This document shows, piece after piece, positions 16,568 to 26,133 of a stretch of 64,000 nucleotides of DNA. The notes under the pieces were generated by a model, which was not told the DNA's origin, made no database searches, and saw only the letters and a list, made by a program, of their open reading frames with translations. A program made the translations under genes and the position numbers. The DNA lies in contig NZ_JAAXOX010000001.1 in NCBI RefSeq assembly GCF_012396125.1, forward strand, positions 774,139 to 838,138. Reading direction: 5' to 3'. Source of the DNA: Cellulomonas denverensis (GTDB taxonomy: Bacteria > Actinomycetota > Actinomycetes > Actinomycetales > Cellulomonadaceae). Numbering within the stretch: the first letter of the stretch is position 1; each line of letters starts with the position of its first letter.

Positions 16568-17167
16568 ATGAACACGGGCTTCACCGTCTGGGCGAGAGTC
16601 CTGGGTGTGATCGCGGTAGTCGTGGGGAGCCTGACGGCGGTGGTCGTCTTCGTGAGCGGGTTCACCAGGCCGACCGCGACGGTCGTGGTCGCCCTCAGCG
16701 ATCCGGCGATCTCCCTCTCAGACGACCGCGTCGGGGACGTGTCGTCGGTCGGAGCAACGGCAAAGTTCTTCTTCAACGACATGCAGGGCGGGGGGCGTGC
16801 CGCCAACCACCTCAGCCTCGTCGCGCTGTGCCTTGTCCTGGCGGCGATCGGGTTCGCCCTCGCCGGTCAGGCCCGTGCCGGCGCCCCTCACGGGTCCCTG
16901 TGGCTCCTGACCCACACGAGATACTCGACGGCGTTGGGCTGGAGCGTCGTGGCTCTGGGCGTCGTGCCCGGGTTCGCCGCCGACGCGGCTGCCAACGCGG
17001 TGCTCGCTGCTGCGGGGTCGCCCCCTGGCCTGTCCGCCGTGGGCGGTGTCGACCCGACCTGGGTGATCATCGGCGTCGGGTATCTCCTCGGCGTCCGGGC
17101 GGTGTCCCGAGGCCGTTCGGGCGCCTTCGGGCCACACGAACCGCGCGGGGTCCGAGCGCGTCGCTGA
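16568..17167 (+). CDS. Four-helix membrane protein inside the repeat-flanked segment
   Basis: 199 residues with hydrophobic segments at about 8-32, 82-102, 118-142 and 160-182, and a basic Arg-rich C-terminus. The first loop (about 35-80) is extracytoplasmic in character. Size and helix count resemble DUF2975-type proteins, but I cannot confirm that. A run of seven G then TTGAG precedes the ATG and may serve as the ribosome site. It ends 37 bp before the second direct repeat. Its function, and whether it works with the preceding gene, are unknown. Confidence 0.6.
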   Translation: MNTGFTVWARVLGVIAVVVGSLTAVVVFVSGFTRPTATVVVALSDPAISLSDDRVGDVSSVGATAKFFFNDMQGGGRAANHLSLVALCLVLAAIGFALAGQARAGAPHGSLWLLTHTRYSTALGWSVVALGVVPGFAADAAANAVLAAAGSPPGLSAVGGVDPTWVIIGVGYLLGVRAVSRGRSGAFGPHEPRGVRARR

Positions 17168-17204
17168 CCCGGCATCCGCACCTGGTTCTCCGGTCACTCC
17201 CGGG

Positions 17205-18161
17205 CTAGAACGCCTCCCCCGAGCGCACCGCCTCCACCCAGGCCAGCGCCCGCTGGTACTCCGCGTCCCCGGTGCCGCGCCGCACGTCGGTGGCCTTGCC
17301 GTCCGCCTTCGGGTACGACCCCAGGTAACGCACCTGCGGGCAGGTCCGGTGCAGGCCCATCAGCGCCTCGCCGACCCGGGGTTCGGCGATGTGTCCCTCG
17401 ATGTCGATCGAGAACGAGTACCGGCCGAGCGCGTCGCCGATCGGACGGGACTCGATCCGGGACATGTTCACCCCGCGGGTGCCGAGTTGCTCCAGCATCG
17501 ACAGCAGGGCACCGGCCTCGTTGCTGGGCAGGTGGACGACCAGCGTGGTCTTGTCCGCACCGGTGGGCGGCGGGACCTGGCCCGGGCGACCGACCAGGAC
17601 GAACCGGGTGACCGCCTCGGTGTTGTCCGCGACCTGGTCGGCGAGCACCCGCAGGCCGTAGTGGGTGACGGCCGGCGGCGGGACCAGCGCGGCGTCGAAG
17701 CCCAGCTCCTGTGCCGGTTCCGCAGCCAGCAGCGCGGCCGGGGCAGTGTTGGAGCTGGCCGGGACGTGGGTGGCCTGCGGCAGGTGGGCGGCCAACCAGC
17801 GGCGGCACTGGACCCAGGCGTGCGGGTGGGCACTGATCCGCCGGACGTCGGCGAGTTCGACTCCCGGGCGTCCGACCAGCGCGAAGTCCACCGGCACCAG
17901 GATCTCGCGCTGCAACACCAGCGGGCTGCCGACCGCCAGCGCGTCCAGGGTGGCGGTGACCCCGCCCTCGCCGGTGCTCTCGATCGCCACCACCGCGTGC
18001 TCGGCCCGGCCCTCCCGCACCGCCTCGATCGCGGAGGTGACATCGGTCTGCGGCAGGTACTCGGCCTCGGTGTCGGAGACGACCTGGCGCAGCGCGGCCT
18101 CGGTGAACGTCCCGGCGGGGCCGAGGTAGGCGTACCGGGGACGGGCGGCGGGCGCGGTCAT
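17205..18161 (-). CDS. pheA: Prephenate dehydratase
   Basis: Converts prephenate to phenylpyruvate in phenylalanine synthesis; 318 residues, the monofunctional actinobacterial type without chorismate mutase. YLGPAGTFTEAAL opens the catalytic domain, the TRF motif is in NTEAVTRFVLVGR, and the C-terminal ACT domain (about 215-290) carries the ESRP motif of the phenylalanine-binding site. The ATG at 18161 has GGAG eight bases upstream. The last codons and stop lie within the 34-bp sequence that is duplicated about 1 kb downstream, and the reading frame is undamaged. Confidence 0.96.
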   Translation of the reverse strand: MTAPAARPRYAYLGPAGTFTEAALRQVVSDTEAEYLPQTDVTSAIEAVREGRAEHAVVAIESTGEGGVTATLDALAVGSPLVLQREILVPVDFALVGRPGVELADVRRISAHPHAWVQCRRWLAAHLPQATHVPASSNTAPAALLAAEPAQELGFDAALVPPPAVTHYGLRVLADQVADNTEAVTRFVLVGRPGQVPPPTGADKTTLVVHLPSNEAGALLSMLEQLGTRGVNMSRIESRPIGDALGRYSFSIDIEGHIAEPRVGEALMGLHRTCPQVRYLGSYPKADGKATDVRRGTGDAEYQRALAWVEAVRSGEAF

Positions 18162-18282
18162 CACGGGCTCCTGTGGTCGAGCGTGTGCGGGCGGTGAGCG
18201 CCCTGTGGCCTGGGCGTGCACATGCCGTCCACACCGCCGCCGGGCGACCGTGCCGAGCGTAGTGCGCCCGTAGGCTGGAGCG

Positions 18283-20658
18283 GTGCCGACGTCCATCCCG
18301 CCCGCCGCCATGCCCCGCCGCATCCGGACCCTGCTGTCCGCCGCGCTGGCGCTGCTGGTGCTGCTGACCGGGGTCGGGCTGGCCGCCCCCGCCGGTGCCG
18401 CCGAGGAGGACACCGACGCCCCGGTGGTGCTGATCGGTGTCACCGGCCTGCGCTGGGACGACATCGGCTCGCTGACCACCCCGGCGCTCTGGTCGTTGTC
18501 CCGGGAGGGCTCGGTCGGCACCAGCGTGGTCCGGTCCAAGCGCTCCTTCACCTGTCCGTCCGCGGGCTGGTTGGCGGTCTCCTCCGGTGGCCGCTCCGAC
18601 GATCTCACCGTGGCGGACGGCACCTGCCGCACCCTGCGCGACCCACTGCCGGACGGCGACGTGCCCGGGTGGGACGACTACCTGACCGCGACCAAGGCCT
18701 CCGGCTACGACTCCCGGCTCGGCCTGCTCGGCGACACGGTGGCCGCCGCGGGCCTGTCCGCCACCGGCATCGGGCCCGGCGCCGCGATCGCGCTGGCCGA
18801 CACCGAGGGCCGGCCGGTCGGCACCCACATCCGCCGCCCCGCCACCGCCGAGGAGCTGCAGGACGAGGTCGAGGCCGCGATGGCCGGCTCCCAGCTGCTG
18901 GTGGTGGACGCCGGCACCGTGCGCGACCCCGGCTACCAGACCCGGGGCCGCTCGGGCGTGGACGGCGAACCGGCCGAGGACGAGGGCACCACGCCGGACG
19001 TCTCGGGCACCGACGTGGTGATCGAGCCGACCCGGGCCGAGCAGGTGCAGGCGATCGACGCGCAGATCGCCGCCGTGCTGGAGGGCATCGACCGGGCCGG
19101 CACCGACGCGACCGTCTACCTGGTCTCGCTCGCCGACTCCTCCCGGCGACCGCACCTACAACTGGCCGCGGCGACCGGACCGGCGATCGGCGGCGGCGAG
19201 TACACCGGCGGGATGCTGCGCTCCGGATCCACCCGGCAGGACGGCTACCTCCAGGTCACCGACGTCACCCCGACGCTGCTCACCGCGCTCGGCATCCGGG
19301 ACCAGGCGCCCAGCGGCGCGATGGTCGGCAGCGTGATCTCCCAGCGGATCGACGACGACACCGCCACCGCCCGGGTCGCCTACCTGATCGACCAGAACCG
19401 GCACGCGCAGGCCGCCAAGCCACTGGTCAGCACCTTCTACGTGATCTGGGTGGCGATGAATCTGGCGCTGTACGCGCTGGTCACCGTCGGTCTGAACAGC
19501 CGGGTCCGGCAGTGGTTCGTCCGGTTGCTCGATCGGTGGCGGCCGAACCGGGTGCGCGGCCGGACGCGCGTCACCCCGCAGCGGGTGCTGCGCGGGCTGC
19601 GGATCGCCGCCGTCGTGGTCGCCGCGGTGCCGGTGTCCACCTTCCTGGCGAACCTGCTGCCCTGGTGGCGGGCCACCTCCGCCGGCTGGGCGCTCGCCGG
19701 AGTGGTCGCGCTGTTCTCGCTGGCGATCGCCCTGGTCGCCCTGCTCCCGCCGTGGCGCAGCAGCTTCCTCGGCCCGCTCGGCACGGTCGCCGGGATCACC
19801 GCCCTGGTGCTGACCTGGGACGTGGCCACCGGCGCACGGCTGGCCTTGGATTCGATGATGGGCCCGAGCTCCCTGGTCGCCGGCCGGTTCTACGGCTTCG
19901 GCAACCCGGCGTTCGCGCTGTTCGCCACCGCGATGGTGCTGGTCGCCCTCGCCCTGGCCAACCCGCTGGTTCGACGGGGCCGGCGCTGGGCCGCCGCCGG
20001 GGTGGTCGCCGTGGTCGGGATCGTCGCCACCGTGGTGGACGGCATGCCCTCGATCGGCGCGGACTTCGGCGGACCGCCGGCCCTGGTGCCGGGCTTCGCG
20101 ATCATGGCGCTGCTGGTCGCCGGGATCAAGCTCAACTGGCGCCGGGTGCTCGGGGTGCTGCTGGCCGGCGCGGTCGTGGTGATCGGCCTGGCCCTGATCG
20201 ACTACGCGCGCCCGGCGGACGACCGCACCCACCTGGGCCGGTTCATCGAGACCGTGCTGGACGGCGGGCTGTGGACCGTGCTGCTGCGCAAGGGCCAGGC
20301 CAATCTGGGCATCCTGTTCGGCAGCGAGCAGACCCTGCTGGCGATCGGCGGCGTGCTGCTGGTGGTCCTGCTGCTCGGCCGCCCGGCCCGCAACGCGGTC
20401 GGCGCCCCCGACGGCGGGCCCTACGCCTGGCTGTCCGCCGGTGCCCCGCTGCGCCGGCTGTCCACCGATGCCCCGGTGCTGATGCCCGGGCTGATCGGGC
20501 TCAGCGTGACCCTGTTCCTGGGCTTTGCGCTGAACGACTCGGGGGTGGTCGTGCCGGCCACCGGGATCGGGCTGGCGGTGCCGCTGCTGGTGGCGGCCAG
20601 TGCGACCTGGATGCTGACGCTGCAGCCGAAGGGCACGGTCGCCGCGGACCGGTCCTGA
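18283..20658 (+). CDS. Large membrane protein with alkaline-phosphatase-like external domain
   Basis: 791 residues. A signal/membrane segment (about 16-40, ending AGAA) leads to an external domain (about 45-380) with a fold pattern like alkaline phosphatase or sulfatase enzymes (VVLIGVTGLRWDDI, TYPVS-like and DVTPTLLTALGI motifs). About ten membrane helices follow (385-785). The catalytic Thr/Ser and metal ligands are not clearly preserved, so activity is uncertain. The GTG at 18283 lies six bases after TAGGCT, suggesting a leaderless message; ATG 18310 is an alternative. It is divergent from pheA. Confidence 0.75.
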   Translation: MPTSIPPAAMPRRIRTLLSAALALLVLLTGVGLAAPAGAAEEDTDAPVVLIGVTGLRWDDIGSLTTPALWSLSREGSVGTSVVRSKRSFTCPSAGWLAVSSGGRSDDLTVADGTCRTLRDPLPDGDVPGWDDYLTATKASGYDSRLGLLGDTVAAAGLSATGIGPGAAIALADTEGRPVGTHIRRPATAEELQDEVEAAMAGSQLLVVDAGTVRDPGYQTRGRSGVDGEPAEDEGTTPDVSGTDVVIEPTRAEQVQAIDAQIAAVLEGIDRAGTDATVYLVSLADSSRRPHLQLAAATGPAIGGGEYTGGMLRSGSTRQDGYLQVTDVTPTLLTALGIRDQAPSGAMVGSVISQRIDDDTATARVAYLIDQNRHAQAAKPLVSTFYVIWVAMNLALYALVTVGLNSRVRQWFVRLLDRWRPNRVRGRTRVTPQRVLRGLRIAAVVVAAVPVSTFLANLLPWWRATSAGWALAGVVALFSLAIALVALLPPWRSSFLGPLGTVAGITALVLTWDVATGARLALDSMMGPSSLVAGRFYGFGNPAFALFATAMVLVALALANPLVRRGRRWAAAGVVAVVGIVATVVDGMPSIGADFGGPPALVPGFAIMALLVAGIKLNWRRVLGVLLAGAVVVIGLALIDYARPADDRTHLGRFIETVLDGGLWTVLLRKGQANLGILFGSEQTLLAIGGVLLVVLLLGRPARNAVGAPDGGPYAWLSAGAPLRRLSTDAPVLMPGLIGLSVTLFLGFALNDSGVVVPATGIGLAVPLLVAASATWMLTLQPKGTVAADRS

Positions 20659-20694
20659 GTACCGGCCCGGCCTCGCCGGTCGACAGCGAAGCCG

Positions 20695-21573
20695 TCAGGC
20701 CTGGCGGGCCTTGCCGCCCCGGCCGACCGCGCGCACCCGGCGCGCGGCCACGGCGAGCTGCACGTCCCGGTACTGCGCCGCGCGGTGCAGCTGACCGCGC
20801 AGGTCGGTGCCGGACGGTCGGTGCCGCAGATCGCAGGGCACCTCGACCGCGACGAACCCCTTGCGCAGCAGGTCGATGGTCATGCCGGTCTCCACCCCCC
20901 AGCCACGGGCCAGCGGGGTGGCGGCCTCGAAGGCCTCCCGGGTCAGGCAGCGCATCCCGGACAGCGGCTGGGTCGGCGTCCACCCGGTCAGCGACTGGAT
21001 CGCCCGGCGGGCGGCGCCCACCACGATCCCGCGGCCACCGGCGCCCGGCTGCGGCGGGAGCAGGGCGATCGACAGGTCGGCGGTGCCCTCCAGGACCGGC
21101 GGGACCAGCGGGGCGGTGTTGACCGCGGTGTCGCCCAGGTCGCCGTCGATGAACAACAGCAGGCGGGGCGGACGGTCCGGGGCGTCGCGCATCGCGACCA
21201 CGGCGGCGCCGGTCTCCATCGCGGCGGCCTTGCCCCGGTTGTGCGAGTGCCGGACGACCACCGCGCCGGCCTCCCGGGCCACGTGCTGGGTGTTGTCCTC
21301 GGAGCCGTCGTCGACGACCAGCACCAGGTCGACGTGCGGGATGGCGCGGGCGGAGCGGACGGTGGCGGCGATCCGGCGCGACTCGTCCTTGGCCGGGATC
21401 ACCACGGCGACCCGCTGGCGGCTGCGACCGGTCCGGGGTGCCACGGCGGCAGCCGGCTCGGCGGACTGGCCGCGGCGGCGCTTGCCGGTGCGGGGGGCGG
21501 ATCCGGGCACGCCGTCGTCGTCCTGCTCCGCCACCGGGTCGGATCCGGTCCGCTGCTCAGCCTCGCCCGTCAC
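20695..21573 (-). CDS. Family 2 glycosyltransferase
   Basis: 292 residues. A disordered N-terminus (about 1-50, charged) precedes a GT-A domain: VVIPAKDESRRI, then LVVDDGSEDNT, FIDGDLGD as the metal-binding region, and SGMRCLTREAF and GWGVETGMTIDL in the acceptor half. The pattern is close to glucosyl-3-phosphoglycerate synthase and polyprenol-phosphate sugar transferases; the substrate cannot be settled. The GTG at 21573 follows TAGGCT by six bases, suggesting a leaderless transcript starting just after the terminator of the upstream DUF5926 gene. Confidence 0.85.
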   Translation of the reverse strand: MTGEAEQRTGSDPVAEQDDDGVPGSAPRTGKRRRGQSAEPAAAVAPRTGRSRQRVAVVIPAKDESRRIAATVRSARAIPHVDLVLVVDDGSEDNTQHVAREAGAVVVRHSHNRGKAAAMETGAAVVAMRDAPDRPPRLLLFIDGDLGDTAVNTAPLVPPVLEGTADLSIALLPPQPGAGGRGIVVGAARRAIQSLTGWTPTQPLSGMRCLTREAFEAATPLARGWGVETGMTIDLLRKGFVAVEVPCDLRHRPSGTDLRGQLHRAAQYRDVQLAVAARRVRAVGRGGKARQA

Positions 21574-21645
21574 GGACTCAGCCTAGCGATCCGCCGAGGT
21601 CCGGGGCCTCGTCACACGCGGGACCGGACCGGTTCCTTCACGACG

Positions 21646-21679
21646 ACGCCGCGACCCCCGGAGGTGGGGGCCGCGGCGT
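21646..21679 (-). terminator. Hairpin terminator after the DUF5926 gene
   Basis: Arms 21646-21659 and 21666-21679 pair through ACGCCGCG and CCCCC with one mismatch and a 6-base loop. It begins 16 bp beyond the DUF5926 stop and before the promoter of the glycosyltransferase gene. Little T tract is present, as is common in GC-rich genomes. Confidence 0.75.
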
Positions 21680-21694
21680 GACGGGGCGCGGGGC

Positions 21695-22522
21695 TCAGCG
21701 CAGCGTCACCTGGCGGGCGACGATGCCGGCCCGGGCGCGGCGCTCGTTGGCGTCCAGCGGCTCGGTGTTCTCCAGCGCGGCGGTGAAGGACGGGGCGAAC
21801 TCCCGCAGGGCGGCCTCGATGTCCTCCGCCTCGGAGCCGCGGGCCAGCTCCCAGACCGGGACGACCAGGCCGGTGGACCGGAAGTAGCCGATGAACTTGG
21901 AGCCGTCGAAGCCGGACGCGCGCTTGGCGTGCAGCCGGGCCAGGGCGTCCAGCACCTGCTGCTCCTCGTGCGGCTGCGCCCAGCGCAGGAACTCCTTGGC
22001 GCCCATCCGCACCCAGTAGGCGGCCTCGACGCCGGGCAGCTTCTTGGTGTCGATGATGCCGGCGTCCGCCTCCTCCACCGCGTGCTTCAGGTCGTCGGTC
22101 ATCTCGGTGTCCGGGGCGATCCAGTAGCCGAAGGTGTCCAGCACGGTCACCTCGAACGGCACGGTCGGGTCCAGCACGTCCTGCAGCCGGGGGCCGGGCT
22201 CGGGCAGGCCGACGGTCTCGATCGCGGTGCCGGGCTCGGAGTCGAGCGCCTCCAGCAGCGCGGCGGCCAGGTCACGGCTGGGGTCGCCGGAACCACCGAC
22301 GGTCTGCAGCGCGAGCAGCACCACCCCGTCGGCCCGGTGCAGGGCGGCCCAGCCGTCCGGCAGCACGGTGGTGACGGTGATGTCCCGCGCGCCGTGGTCG
22401 GCGGTGGTCCGGGCGGTGGCGGTGGCGGCGGGCACCAGTTCGCGCAGGGCGACCCAGTCCGGCTCGCCGGGGAGGCCCTCGAAGGGGCGCAGCACGAAGT
22501 CGATGGAGGATGCGGTGGCCAT
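21695..22522 (-). CDS. DUF5926 family protein
   Basis: 275 residues of a conserved actinobacterial family of unknown function. Recognised from its N-terminal half: [53 protein letters not shown] and [10 protein letters not shown]. Many relatives carry an N-terminal SEC-C zinc motif, which is absent here. No membrane segment or signal peptide is seen, so it should be cytoplasmic. The ATG at 22522 follows TAATCT by seven bases (leaderless pattern). It is divergent from phosphoglucomutase and has its own terminator. Confidence 0.85.
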   Translation of the reverse strand: MATASSIDFVLRPFEGLPGEPDWVALRELVPAATATARTTADHGARDITVTTVLPDGWAALHRADGVVLLALQTVGGSGDPSRDLAAALLEALDSEPGTAIETVGLPEPGPRLQDVLDPTVPFEVTVLDTFGYWIAPDTEMTDDLKHAVEEADAGIIDTKKLPGVEAAYWVRMGAKEFLRWAQPHEEQQVLDALARLHAKRASGFDGSKFIGYFRSTGLVVPVWELARGSEAEDIEAALREFAPSFTAALENTEPLDANERRARAGIVARQVTLR

Positions 22523-22636
22523 GCGGGCCAGATTACCGGGGCGGTCGGCTGTCCACAGGCGCGGTCGTACTCAGGTCGTCCCCAGATGGACCTTCCGCCC
22601 TGCTCGGAGCGCGTTCGAGTGGCAGGATCACCGGGT

Positions 22637-24310
22637 ATGGACCCCCGCGCCGGAACTCCCGCCCAGCCTGCCGACCTGATCGACGTCGACGCCCTGCTGT
22701 CGGCCTACTACGACCGGCGGCCCGACCTCGACGACCCGGCACAGCGGGTGGTCTTCGGCACCAGTGGCCACCGCGGATCGTCGCTGGACGGCGCCTTCAA
22801 CGAGGCGCACATCATCGCGATCACCGCCGCGATCGTGGAGTACCGCCGCGGGCAGGGCACCGACGGGCCGCTGTTCATCGGCCGCGACACCCACGGGCTG
22901 TCCGAGCCCGCCTGGCGCACCGCGCTGGAGGTGCTGGCCGCCGCCGGGGTGGAGGTCCGGATCGACGCCCGGGACTCCTGGACCCCGACCCCCGCCGTGT
23001 CGCACGCGATCCTGCTGCACAACGGCGCCGCCACCGCCGAGGGCGTGCGCGCCACCGGCCCCGGGCTCGCGGACGGCATCGTGGTCACGCCCTCGCACAA
23101 CCCGCCGCGGGACGGCGGCTTCAAGTACAACCCGCCGCACGGCGGTCCGGCCGGTTCCGAGGCGACCGGGTGGATCGCGGACCGGGCGAACCAGATCCTG
23201 GCCGAGGGGGTGGACCGGGTGCCGCGGGTGCAGATCGACGCCGCGCTGGCCGCCGACACCACCCGCCGGCACGACTTCCTGGGTGCCTACGTCGACGACC
23301 TGTCCTCTGTGATCGACCTGGACGCGATCCGCTCCGCCGGGATCCGGATCGGCGCCGACCCGCTCGGTGGCGCGTCGGTGGAGTACTGGGCGGCGGTCGC
23401 CGAGCGCTACGGCCTGGACCTGACCGTGGTGAACCCGCAGGTCGACCCGCGCTGGTCCTTCATGACCCTGGACTGGGATGGCAAGATCCGGATGGACTGC
23501 TCCTCCCCCTCCGCGATGGCCTCGCTGGTCAAGGCGATGGACGGGGACGCGCCCTACGACATCGCCACCGGCAACGACGCCGACTCCGACCGGCACGGCA
23601 TCGTCACCCCGGACGCCGGGCTGATGAACCCCAACCACTACCTCGCGGTGGCGATCCGGTACCTGTTCTCCGGCGCACGCCCGGGCTGGCCGGACAGCGC
23701 CGCGGTCGGCAAGACCCTGGTGTCCTCCTCGCTGATCGACCGGGTGGTGCGCAGCACCGGGCGGTCGCTGCTGGAGGTCCCGGTCGGCTTCAAGTGGTTC
23801 GTGCCCGGCCTGCTCGACGGGTCGGTGGGCTTCGGCGGCGAGGAGTCCGCAGGGGCGTCGCTGCTGCGGACCGACGGCTCGGTGTGGACCACGGACAAGG
23901 ACGGCATCATCCTGGCGCTGCTCGCCTCGGAGATCCTGGCGACCACCGGGCGCAGCCCGTCCGCCCACCACGCGGAACTGGTCGGCGAGTTCGGCGAGTC
24001 CTGGTACGCCCGGGTCGACGCCCCGGCCACCCTGGAGCAGAAGGCCGCACTGGCCAAGCTGTCCCCGGAGCAGGTCACCGCCACCACACTCGCCGGGGAG
24101 CAGATCACCGCCAAGCTCACCGAGGCCCCGGGCAACGGTGCGGCGATCGGCGGGCTCAAGGTCACCACGGAGAACGCCTGGTTCGCGGCCCGGCCGTCCG
24201 GGACCGAGAACGTGTACAAGATCTACGCCGAGTCCTTCGTCGGGCCGGATCACCTGGCGCAGGTGCAGGAGGCGGCGCGCTCGGTGGTGGGGGACGCGCT
24301 CGGCGGCTGA
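22637..24310 (+). CDS. pgm: Phosphoglucomutase (alpha-D-glucose specific)
   Basis: Interconverts glucose 1-phosphate and glucose 6-phosphate. 557 residues, the expected length. The phosphoserine loop is [12 protein letters not shown] with the catalytic Ser at about residue 153, and metal ligands are in NDADSDRHG. The sugar-binding GGEESAGAS loop and C-terminal phosphate-binding [12 protein letters not shown] are also intact. [10 protein letters not shown] marks domain 1. CAGGAT lies eight bases before the ATG, which has no ribosome site. The gene stands alone, divergent from the DUF5926 gene. Confidence 0.96.
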   Translation: MDPRAGTPAQPADLIDVDALLSAYYDRRPDLDDPAQRVVFGTSGHRGSSLDGAFNEAHIIAITAAIVEYRRGQGTDGPLFIGRDTHGLSEPAWRTALEVLAAAGVEVRIDARDSWTPTPAVSHAILLHNGAATAEGVRATGPGLADGIVVTPSHNPPRDGGFKYNPPHGGPAGSEATGWIADRANQILAEGVDRVPRVQIDAALAADTTRRHDFLGAYVDDLSSVIDLDAIRSAGIRIGADPLGGASVEYWAAVAERYGLDLTVVNPQVDPRWSFMTLDWDGKIRMDCSSPSAMASLVKAMDGDAPYDIATGNDADSDRHGIVTPDAGLMNPNHYLAVAIRYLFSGARPGWPDSAAVGKTLVSSSLIDRVVRSTGRSLLEVPVGFKWFVPGLLDGSVGFGGEESAGASLLRTDGSVWTTDKDGIILALLASEILATTGRSPSAHHAELVGEFGESWYARVDAPATLEQKAALAKLSPEQVTATTLAGEQITAKLTEAPGNGAAIGGLKVTTENAWFAARPSGTENVYKIYAESFVGPDHLAQVQEAARSVVGDALGG

Positions 24311-24337
24311 GGCTGCGCGGGTGAGGTGTGCGCTGGG

Positions 24338-25027
24338 CTAGGGCCAGGCGCTGTCGCGGCGACGACGGTCGGCATCGACTCGGGCCTGCCATCGCAGTGC
24401 CACCGCCGCGATCACCCGCACCACCAGCACCATGGCGGTGAAGCAGACCAGCGCCTTGTCGATGTAGGCCCCCGCGATGCCACCGGCCCAGGCCTCGAAG
24501 TCCGCGAGTTCCCCCGGCCGGATCAGCTCCCGGCGCCCGGCGACCGCCTCCGCGACCAACCGCTCGATGAGCCGAGCGCGGACCGGACCCGCGAGGACGG
24601 CGGCCGACCCCGCACAGATCGGCACGAGCACCGCCGCGGCGAGCCATGGCGCCCACCCACGGGCCAGCGCTCTCCTGCGCAGCCACAGGGCGAACTCCAG
24701 CGGGAGAGTGACACACAGAACGACAGGCCCGAGCGGGTAGCTGTCGAGATGGGGCCTGTGGCGCGTCGGGCTGAGTGGAGGCAACAGCGAGTGCCTGACC
24801 TCGGTGCCCTCGGGGAAACTCACCGCGAGAGAGGCAGCGGCGATGACACCGAAGATGACGAGCAGCAGGAGCACCCGGTAGCGGCGCTCCGCTCGAGCGC
24901 GGGAGGAACGCCGCGAACCGCTCGCACCGAGCCCGCACCACAGACACGGCCCGTCGTTGCGGTCCAACGACCACCGGCCACACCGCGGGCATGCCCCGGA
25001 GCGACCGGGTGCTGCGCTGGTCGGCAT
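24338..25027 (-). CDS. Zinc-ribbon membrane protein, unknown function
   Basis: 229 residues. The N-terminus holds two CxxC knuckles (CPRCGRW at about 13-19 and CLWCGLG at about 28-34), a probable zinc ribbon facing the cytoplasm. Four hydrophobic segments follow (about 50-70, 98-118, 125-150 and 190-215). The C-terminus is strongly basic. GGCGGAG precedes the ATG. It is convergent with pgm (27 bp apart) and lies downstream of a secreted protein of unknown function. No catalytic motif is seen. Confidence 0.7.
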   Translation of the reverse strand: MPTSAAPGRSGACPRCGRWSLDRNDGPCLWCGLGASGSRRSSRARAERRYRVLLLLVIFGVIAAASLAVSFPEGTEVRHSLLPPLSPTRHRPHLDSYPLGPVVLCVTLPLEFALWLRRRALARGWAPWLAAAVLVPICAGSAAVLAGPVRARLIERLVAEAVAGRRELIRPGELADFEAWAGGIAGAYIDKALVCFTAMVLVVRVIAAVALRWQARVDADRRRRDSAWP

Positions 25028-25077
25028 CTCCGCCCGCCCTCAGCGGATCCTGTGCGGTGTGGCCGTGTCGCAGCGCG

Positions 25078-26133
25078 TCACCCGCCCATCAGGTATCGCC
25101 ACAGCCGCTCCGAGTACCGCCCCTGGTTGCTCGCGATCATCGCGGCGTAGTTCGCCTGCTGCGCAAGGGTCCGGGTGCCGAAGTACGCCATGTTCGCCAG
25201 CTGCACAGCGCCCGTCGCGAGCCACCCGATCGGCCCGGAGCCGACCGCTGCCGCACCCACCCCAGCAGCGAACAGGCCGACAGTGTCCTGGACGACCTGC
25301 TTGTTGAGCGACTCAACGGAGAGCGACCCATCGACCAGGTTCTCCACCACACGTTCCGGGCTGTCCGAAGTCGATCCGAGGTAGCGACTCCACGAGTTGA
25401 TCGTCCCCTTCACATCCTCCACACCCGTCGCCCCATCGAGCGCCGCCGACGTGACGGTGATGAGGTTCACCGCCTCGAACACCGGATGCGTGACCGCACC
25501 CTTGAGGTCGATCAGTGCGTTGGCTGCCTGCTTCAGCGCGTCCGCGTGCTCCAGTGTGGAGCTGGTCGACAGGAATCGGTCGTAGACCAGCCGGTCGTCG
25601 TCGGTGATCCACGCCGACAGGTACTGGTAGTCGTTCGAGGCGTCCGCCAGGCCCGGCAGCAGGCCACGTGGGACGTCGACGTAGTGCGACAGGTACATGT
25701 AGACGATCTCGTCATTGAGCGACCTGGCCTGGCGGTCTCGGGCGGAGTTGACCTCGGCGATGTAGCCGGCGTAGGCCAGTCGTGCGGCGGTGAGCTGCTC
25801 CTCCTCGCTCGACCTCGACGCCGTCGGCGCGGCCGCCGTCCGCGGTGCGACGTCACGGTCCGCCCCCTGGTCCTCGAGCCAGGTGTCCAGGCCGGCGGCG
25901 ACCTGCTGGTAGAAGTCGTCATCGCGCTCGGGCAGCTCCAGGTCCGCGGCAGTCAGCCCGATCCGGTCGAGCGCCTCATTCGCCTCCCAGGCGGCGGTGA
26001 TGATCTCCGCTGCGAGGCCGTAGTCGATCCGGTCGGTGGCCGCCGTGGCGGCGGTGGCGCTCGGCAGCCCAGTGGCTCCGAGCGCGGTGACCAGGCCCAG
26101 GACGAGCCCGGCCCGTCGTGTGGTCGTGAGCAT
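25078..26133 (-). CDS. Secreted alpha-helical protein, unknown function
   Basis: 351 residues with a Sec signal peptide (basic MLTTTRRAG, hydrophobic stretch to about 27, cleavage near SATA-ATA). The mature part is mostly helical, contains no cysteine, and has a hydrophobic stretch near 285-315 (GLFAAGVGAAAVGSGPIGWL) that could insert in a membrane. I recognise no family. GGGGGAACGAC precedes the ATG. The zinc-ribbon membrane protein follows in the same direction after 50 bp, so the two may be co-transcribed. Confidence 0.65.
   Translation of the reverse strand: MLTTTRRAGLVLGLVTALGATGLPSATAATAATDRIDYGLAAEIITAAWEANEALDRIGLTAADLELPERDDDFYQQVAAGLDTWLEDQGADRDVAPRTAAAPTASRSSEEEQLTAARLAYAGYIAEVNSARDRQARSLNDEIVYMYLSHYVDVPRGLLPGLADASNDYQYLSAWITDDDRLVYDRFLSTSSTLEHADALKQAANALIDLKGAVTHPVFEAVNLITVTSAALDGATGVEDVKGTINSWSRYLGSTSDSPERVVENLVDGSLSVESLNKQVVQDTVGLFAAGVGAAAVGSGPIGWLATGAVQLANMAYFGTRTLAQQANYAAMIASNQGRYSERLWRYLMGG

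Larger units (their letters stand above)
16153..17238. mobile_element. 1,052-bp segment between direct repeats of the pheA 3' end (island candidate without integrase)
   Basis: A 34-bp sequence starting at CTAGAACGCC is identical at 16153-16186 and 17205-17238. The second copy is the true end of pheA (last 10-11 codons plus stop). Similarity continues imperfectly on both sides, for example CCGGTCAC at 16138 and 17190. The enclosed DNA carries two small membrane-protein genes that look less GC-biased than their surroundings. The pattern resembles att sites at a gene 3' end, with pheA kept intact, but no integrase, transposase or terminal inverted repeat is present. A duplication scar is the alternative. 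Confidence 0.5.
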
